Source: Gnetum montanum (Eukaryota > Streptophyta > Gnetopsida > Gnetales > Gnetaceae). Taken from it: a stretch of 64,000 bases of DNA. The position numbers and the translations under genes are program-made. The notes under the pieces were generated by a model. It was given only the letters and a program-made list of their open reading frames with translations. It had not been told where the DNA came from and searched no databases. The stretch covers positions 94,063-158,062 of the forward strand of contig MNCI01004050.1 in assembly GCA_015680685.1 (NCBI GenBank). Direction: 5' to 3'. Positions 57,594-64,000 of this stretch are shown here, piece by piece (position 1 is the first letter of the stretch; each line of letters opens with the position of its first letter).

Positions 57594-59160
57594 ATGACTA
57601 AGTTGAACACTCTAGGTTCAAATAAATTCAAACAGCATGAAAATTAGAGCCTTATAGAGTTAGACATCACAAGTGGAAGATGGAGGCATAGAGCTCTAAG
57701 TCATGACAAAAAATTGCAATAACTCCCTTAGTAACAAATGAGAGAAATGAAGTTCATGTTGTGCAGGGGTCAACTATATATACTTTTTTCAGAACTGATG
57801 TTGGGTACATGATGTTGAGGTCAAAAAATCTCAATTTTTATGGGGCCAAAGGATATGAAAATTAAAGCTTTGGGTTTGATTAGAAGGTTAATAGTTAAAT
57901 TTTGTAGTTTGGATAAGTGAAAAAATTAATTAGAGGCATCAAAAGTAGGATAAGGTGAAGTTGTCAACAGTAAAAGTATGAAAATGAGCAAGAAAAAGGG
58001 CGTTGAAAGCTTAATTGTGGGACAGAGTATGTTCATGATAAGGGAAATAACAAAATATAACAATCAGAATTCATGGAAGGTGAAAAATGATGTGATCATG
58101 TTAAACAAGTAGAAATCAGAAAAGTTACACAAGTGGATCCTCCCCAAAGTAGGCTCTAGCCTTTGATGCCCTTGTGTAATCATGCCCAAAAATGTCCATA
58201 GGAATTAAAGGAGTTGAATGTAACACATACCTATGAAACAAATCACACATGTTAAAACCATTGAATTGAGATAATTACTCCATGTTACACAAACCACAAG
58301 TTATGAACAATTAGACAGCGAGGTGGGATGGACCGAAGAAGGGATTGTAGAAATCAGGACATGAGGTGTCGTATGCTAGTCATAATGAAACCTTGTGTGT
58401 TATTAATGGTTAAATAACCATGTGCCCTTCTTTCCAAGATTCAAACCAAGTCAAAACCACCTTTTAGGGACACTAAATTATTTCATCCCATCGACAAACG
58501 ACTATAAGACTATCAAAGTTACAAGGAATAACATCACTTGGCATTTTGTCCAAGGGAGGAGCATTATTATGGCATAATTATTGATTTTTTTGTTGGTTTT
58601 GTGAAGCTACCAACCTTTAGGAATGGGCACATGTCTTTCCAATGGGACCCATAGAAGCTTATTCAATGCCGATTAGAGTGCTCTTGCTCCCATTTTTCAT
58701 TAGATCTAGAAGGATATGGTTACAACCTCATCTACATGAACATATAGAAGTAGTCATAGAGAATCAACAAATCCCCTTGATGTCACACCCTTAACATTTC
58801 GTCTTGATTATGCACTCTTCCATCAAGACACAATGATTATGAAGATATTTAGAGTTTGGATGATGAAAAAGATTACCATTATGACTAGAGTAAGAACCTC
58901 TTATTAATGGAATGGGTAAATGGATGTCATAGTCTCAATGTCCGAATAATTAGTCCCTGATGACTTAACAACATAGAGAAAAAAACCTCACCTTAATGGG
59001 CAACATGATCGATAGTGAGATTACATACAAGGACAATTAAAACAACAACTAGAAAAAGTAGAAAAAATAGGAAAATGATAAAAAATTGTAAAATAAAAAG
59101 ATAAAAAACACTTAAAAATCCTAAAGATTATGATGGGGGATAATCCCCATGACTAAACAT
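57594..59160 (-). other. Non-coding region of E homologous to the post-integrase region of F
   Basis: Landmarks shared with F 26500-27750 include TCCTCCCCAAAGTAGGCTC, CATGTCTTTCCA and AATCCCCTTGATGTCACACCC. In F this lies after integrase. In E it directly follows gag, so protease and pol have been lost. No conserved ORF. Confidence 0.75.
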
Positions 59161-59199
59161 TTGGTTTTAGCTAGGATTAATAAGTGGATGAAAAGGATC

Positions 59200-60929
59200 C
59201 ATGCATGTATGAAATGTTGGAAACACTTCATGCCCCAACCATTGGGTGGCTATTGGTGGTGGTGGTTGGGTAGAAAAATTGTTGGTTACACACCTGATTG
59301 TTATATGTATGCTGGGTCAGGATATGAGGCATGTTAAAATTATGGATGACTAGCCCACTATTGCATCCTTGAGTATGAAATGCTATGCATGGATTCATTT
59401 GTTTTCCCATGTTTGTAGATTCATTGGTTGAATGTGGAATTGAAGTATTGACAGATGGTGGCCCGTGTGTATGGTCAGAGGATGTTGGTTGAGACAAGGA
59501 AGGTGATACACTGGATTGGCCTTGTGTTGGCTCAGATGATGTGGTGGCTTCATGCATAATTTTCCTCAGCTTACAACCTTTCCTTCAGAAGGTATGTTTT
59601 CAGCGTTGCGGTTGGGATCCACTAGTGTTAGCATGTCTATGCACATTTGTAGCACAAGTGGCACTCATTTGTTGATGCTGTGATGCGAAACCTTCTTATG
59701 TCATTGGTGGTGGCATATAAGGAGGTGGATGATGAGAATATCGAGGGTAAGTTGAATGGTAAGAAGTGCGAGGTGGTGATTCTTTAGGGGATGTCATGGA
59801 TTGATGGTACTCAGGAGAGTGGTAGTGACAATTAGAAGTAGAGGATGCTGAACTGGTTGGAGAAATAGGATGTTGAACATAACATCCATGAGATTTCAAT
59901 GGATATGGATGATTTGGTGGTGGCCTCCCTCACGACTCTGGTTGTTGCCACTATGGTTAAGAATGTTGAGGCTAGTAATATGTCCCACTAAGATGGTATG
60001 GTTGGTTGTGGGATTGTTTGAAATTACCTTGTGGGAGAGGAAATCTCCTGGGCTTGTGCTTTTGTGTAAATATTGGATTTAAGGAACCTACCCAATACTC
60101 TTGTAGATGCAATAATACATGGCATTGGCCCTTTGAATGGTCATATATGCATAGGTCACATCCATCATCTTCTTTTGTGGTGGAGTCTTTAGCCTCAGCC
60201 CTATGTTTCATTTGTCAAAAAGTGTTCTTAACTATTTCTTGGTTTTGTGTCCTCTGTTTATTGTGTTTACTTTGTGTGTGTTGCATAATCTTCTCCACAA
60301 CCATTTTAACAAGATTTGTGACATTTTTGTTTATCCATTTAGACATCCTATCCAATTTTGCTTCTAGATCATCAATAGACTCCTCTGTTAGCAAAGTTTG
60401 TTATGAGATCACCTTATCAATAGTAGTTTCATTTTCCTTACCATAAATTTTGATCTCTTTTGATTGAAGAGTTGGGTCCCATTGAGATTTCTAGACATTC
60501 TCCCATTTGCACATCTATCCTTCTTTTGCCACATGCTCTATTATCTCCTTGATCTGATGGGCTTGGAGCTCGTATAGTCCCCCTGGGGCATACATCCCAA
60601 GGATCACCCTTGTTTCATTATGAAGCCCATCTATGATGTGGTAAGTTGATCTTCTTTGGAGAAACCATGGCTTGGGCATCTATCTAGTAAGACATAATAT
60701 CTATCTAAGGCCATGTCCAAGGGTTCATGTTGTTCTTATTTCCATTCTTGGATTTGTCTCTTCAAATTTGACACTATTTTATAGGTTTGGTATTGCTTGT
60801 TGAAAAGTTCCAACATTGTAGACCATTGTAGGATTGAATTTGGTCGCAATGATCGATATCACTCTTGGGCTTTATCAATTAGTGTCCTAGGAAAGTGCTT
60901 AAGCTTTTGCCATCCACTTTTAATGTTAT
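59200..60929 (-). pseudogene. gag of E, 5' part removed by E2 insertion
   Basis: Read leftward from 60929. The capsid-like region includes LELFNKQYQTYKIVSNLKRQ and is followed by a helical part. A Cys/His knuckle-like CDLCIYDHSKGQCHVLLHL lies at about 60130-60155, then a Tyr/Pro/Ser-rich region (YHSTYPRYSHHPPPYMPPPM) and a Thr/Ser-rich tail at 59557-59228. It is homologous to D, F and E2 gag and has many stops. Confidence 0.78.
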
Positions 60930-61785
60930 TGATGAAGCGTGGTTTGCCAAGCTCCAATATTGGATCCTCGATATTGGGTACGTGATATCATAGCCTTGAT
61001 AACGATATCGAATACACAATATCGTGATTCCTATGTAGGCCACGACATTTGGGCACACAGGAAAGGGGAGAAGTCGATAAGTATAAGTGTAGTCTTTTTT
61101 GTCAATTTTCAATTCGTTTTAGTTCTTTCCCAAGTGCATGCCCACAGTGTGATGATTGTAATTGTACAGAACCTTTATTTGAGTGTGATGTACTTGGACA
61201 CACACATGATCAACAATAAAGATCAAGATTACTCCATCATTGCAGCATTCACTTAGCTTTTAATTATTTTAATTGTTAACTATTATTTATTGTTTTCTTT
61301 TTTAATATTTCTTTATCATCATTACTATTCCTGTTATTAAATGCGAAATAAGTACAACTTAATTACGAACATTTAAGTGTAACTACTTGGTAACCTAGTA
61401 GTGTATATATGAGTGCTTAAGTAATATGTGCTTGGTAATCCCAGAGGTAGTACACGAGGTCCAAGATGCACACGAATGATTAAGGACGGATGCTCATCAC
61501 ACTTAGGCTAGTTTAGATTTTGCTTCTCATTGCTTATTAGCTTAAAACAAGATTATTTTCCATTGTCTCTAGGAGTAGCACTAGTTTAGGATCACATCAT
61601 TCACCTCACTCTAGACTAAACCATACATGACCAAGTATGTACTAGTTCAAGTGGGAAGATAGTGAACTGCAATCAATGTGTAACTATCTAGATACCACAA
61701 CTAGTCGATTTGCAAAGTTTGACTGGATCATGCATGAACACTCGTATTCATATGGTTGAGTGTAGGGGTACCTCACCACTCATCA
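60930..61785 (+). repeat. 5' LTR of E2
   Basis: TGATGAAGCGTGG to CACCACTCATCA, 856 bp. U3 contains CGATATTGGGTACGTGATATC and CGATATCG units (60968-61030). The last 80 bp are shared with the D LTR. Confidence 0.82.
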
Positions 61786-61786
61786 T

Positions 61787-61806
61787 TGGCACTGTTGTCA
61801 GGGATA
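61787..61806 (+). promoter_or_regulatory. Primer binding site of E2
   Basis: TGGCACTGTTGTCAGGGATA lies two bases after the LTR end and is a decayed form of the D site TGGCACCGTTGCTGGGGACT. Confidence 0.75.
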
Positions 61807-61917
61807 GTGCTAGTTATTTAGATTAGTTACATCACCTAAGATCACTGTAACAAAGCCTTGATGATATATCTTTTAGAAAGAAAGTAATTGCAAACAAGTC
61901 ATACACAATTCACAACA

Positions 61918-64000
61918 ATGTCTCTCTCACAAGACTATGATAACGCAATAATTAGTGAGGCAATGCATTGGAGAACCAATGAAATATACAATGATGAAGA
62001 TGAAGTTTGGAGTACTTAATCTTATGCAGGGGTCCCTTATGTTCATGAGCACTCCAACAGTACACAAGGACTCTTGTCATCCAACTCTGACACCTCTAGT
62101 AAGGATGGGACATCCCATAGAATGAGGGGGCTCATAAGGCCTAGGACCTTCTCAATTATTAATAGGAATTTATCCAGGGATGATTGGGAGACTTACAAAA
62201 GTCATGACGAGTCTTCTAGTTATTTCTCTTCCTCTACTCCTTCGAGATTAAGTCATGACACGGATGATCATCTTTCAAGGGGTTGGCGTAGAAATAAAAG
62301 TTGAGCCCATGTGGCAAAGTCAGAGATGCCAACATAAACAAAGACAACATCTTCCCAACTCGCAAATTCATAACCTACCTAGTGACGATGAACCCCTACT
62401 GGCCACTAAGAGCCTAATGCATATACAAGAGGCTGTTCAAATATCCTGTAGGCATCACAAGAAAGGTTGTCTACCCAAGCTTGATTTAAACAACTTTTTC
62501 AAGTTTTCAGGGAGCTATGATTTAGATTCGCAACATCATTTATAAGCCTTCTACAATGCTTGTGCATGGAGAAACATTGATAATGGATGGAAAATACTTA
62601 AGATCTTTCGTATGACACTCATTGGCCAAGAAAAAGTATAGTATAGGTCTTTAAAATCAAAATCAATTTGACATTGGCCAACAATCGTAGAACTCTTCAA
62701 TGAAAGATATCAAACTTATGCAAGAGTGTTAGCCTTGAGGAGACAAATCCAAGAGTGGAAACAAGGGTAAAATGAACCCTTTGACATGGCCTTAGAAAGA
62801 TATTTTTTCATTATTAAATAAATGTCCAAGCCATGGGTTCTCTAAGAAGAGGCTAATGTATCACATCATGGATGGGCTCTGTAATGAAACAAGGGAGACC
62901 CTACGGATGTATGCCCCAGGTCAACTATATGAGCTATGAACCCACCAATTCCAAGAGCTTATTAAGCATAGCAAAAGAAGAAGGATAAATAGCTAAATGG
63001 GAGAGTGTTGAAAGATTTCAACAGGACCAAAATCTCAAAATAGAAAAGGTCCATGATCATGAAGAGGAGAAATCAACTCACCTCAAGGAGGTGGAATCAT
63101 CTTTGCCAACACTACAATCACTAGATGAAATTGAGGCAAGGATCAATAAGATGATGGAATGGGTACATGAAAAATGTGGAGAATATGCCAACATTATTAG
63201 AGGTGAATCCATGCCAAATCGAGAAATAGGACCAAACACCACTCGATAATCGAAAAGAAGGGTTGAAGAAAATGAGGATAAGGGCTCAACTGCAAATCAC
63301 TCGTATCAATGTGACATTTGCCTACACGATCATCCCAAAGGCCAATTCCAAATCTTATTACATTTACATGAACATTGAGGATAAATGTTACATCCATATT
63401 TCGTACAGAAATATTGGGTTCAACCACAGTGGCAAAAAACCCAATCATGGGGGAGGCCACAGTCAAACTGGTCACACCCTTCATACCATTCGAACCTGAG
63501 CGCTTATTATGTTCAGCATCCTATTTCCCCAACTATGTCAACATCCTCTATTTCACCACATCTTTATCATTCTCTTGAGTACTATCAACCCATGTCCTCT
63601 CCAACAAGAACACCACGTCATGTTCATTGCACTTCTCCTTGCTCTCCATATTCTCATCGTTCACCTCCTTCTACATCACTACCAGTTGTGCTAGAAGGAT
63701 TGGCACCATAGCATCAACCCATGAATATTACTTGTGCTACTATTATCAATAGTAGTGGGGGCCCTCCACAACGTCAGAAGCATCCTTTCTTTAGGCATGA
63801 CTGTAGAAAGAGACATCACGGTTCTAGAACCACTGCATCCACCAACTCAGCACAAGTCCAACGCTATGATACATCTTCTCCTTCAAACTCAATGCCTCAT
63901 GTTACCTTATTAGGGCCACCAATCAACACTCCAACAACCATGTGACCCAATGAATATAACCACGTAGGGAGATATATCGATCCTTGCATGCCAACTTACG
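61918..64000 (+). pseudogene. gag of E2, degenerate, runs off the window
   Basis: ATG 61918 opens MSLSQDYDNAIISEAMHW. A Ser-rich part follows, then the capsid-like region at 62470-62770 (LNNFFKFSGSYDLDSQHH, VELFNERYQTYARVLALRRQ). A Cys/His-poor knuckle remnant is near 63310, then a Tyr/His/Pro-rich tail. Stops are frequent. It corresponds to E gag on the opposite strand. Confidence 0.75.

Larger units (their letters stand above)
17708..60929 (-). mobile_element. Athila-type Ty3/gypsy element E, pol-less, split by D, F (with C) and E2
   Basis: The 3' LTR pieces (17708-18331, 25103-25120, 54034-54265) rejoin to about 874 bp, matching the 856 bp LTR of E2. The internal region, read leftward from 60929, is gag (60929-59200), then non-coding sequence, then an extra degenerate ORF (57190-54520), then PPT and LTR. 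No protease, RT, RNase H or integrase is found, so E is non-autonomous. The rest of gag, the PBS and the 5' LTR lie beyond E2, outside the window. The five bases left of the LTR are ACGGG. Confidence 0.82.
60930..64000 (+). mobile_element. Athila-type element E2, 5' part
   Basis: A 5' LTR (60930-61785), PBS (61787) and degenerate gag run off the window. It is inserted in E gag, with GTTAT (60925-60929) as the expected TSD. It is the same LTR family as E. Confidence 0.82.

Noticed and set aside
54266-59160. Retroviral-type envelope gene in E
   Set aside because: The position fits an env-like slot, but no signal peptide, membrane span or cleavage site can be seen in the degenerate ORF.

Overview
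This is nuclear DNA from a large, repeat-rich land-plant genome. The evidence is a seven-exon MATE-type transporter gene with GT-AG introns, surrounded by layers of decayed Ty3/gypsy LTR retrotransposons of two lineages. Slow decay and few clean deletions suggest a gymnosperm or similar giant genome, but that is inference. I see no bacterial or organellar genes, rRNA, CRISPR or complete tRNA.

Layout. (1) 1-10.8 kb: two Tat-lineage elements (dual RNase H), A and B. A (1-5012, 3' part only) sits inside B. B's remaining parts are a fragmented antisense gene (5013-7149), two short-motif arrays, a decayed pol (7.8-10.2 kb) and an LTR-like end. (2) 10.8-17.7 kb: the only stretch free of LTR elements. 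It holds an apparently intact MATE efflux gene (11951-15423, minus strand, 502 codons) and a SINE-like sequence. (3) 17.7-64 kb: a nest of elements resolved by LTR ends and target-site duplications (TSDs). Athila-type element E (minus strand, from 17708 past 60929) carries D (+, 18332-25097, TSD CATAT) and F (-, 25121-54028, TSD ATAGT/ACAGT) in its 3' LTR. F's 5' LTR is split by Tat element C (+, 34636-53554, TSD AGTGC). E's gag is broken by E2 (+, 60930 to beyond the window).

C is the most informative element: LTR, PBS, gag, protease, a TAAACT array, a multi-exon gene on the OPPOSITE strand, an AGCGTATACGCT-type motif array, a second TAAACT array, RT/RNase H/aRNase H/integrase, a third TAAACT array, PPT and LTR. 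The antisense gene looks like a derivative of the FCP1/NIF-type HAD phosphatase fold with its catalytic Asp replaced. A strongly diverged copy with similar exons lies at the matching place in B. The palindromic motif also fills C's LTR U3 and leader, while B has a different motif around its own antisense gene. I propose (inference) that this Tat family carries an old antisense regulatory gene that co-diverges with its cognate DNA motifs.

Assembly: one 616-base N gap (22119-22734) and three single Ns (25481, 28573, 49288), each flanked by an exact direct duplication that is probably an unmerged contig overlap.
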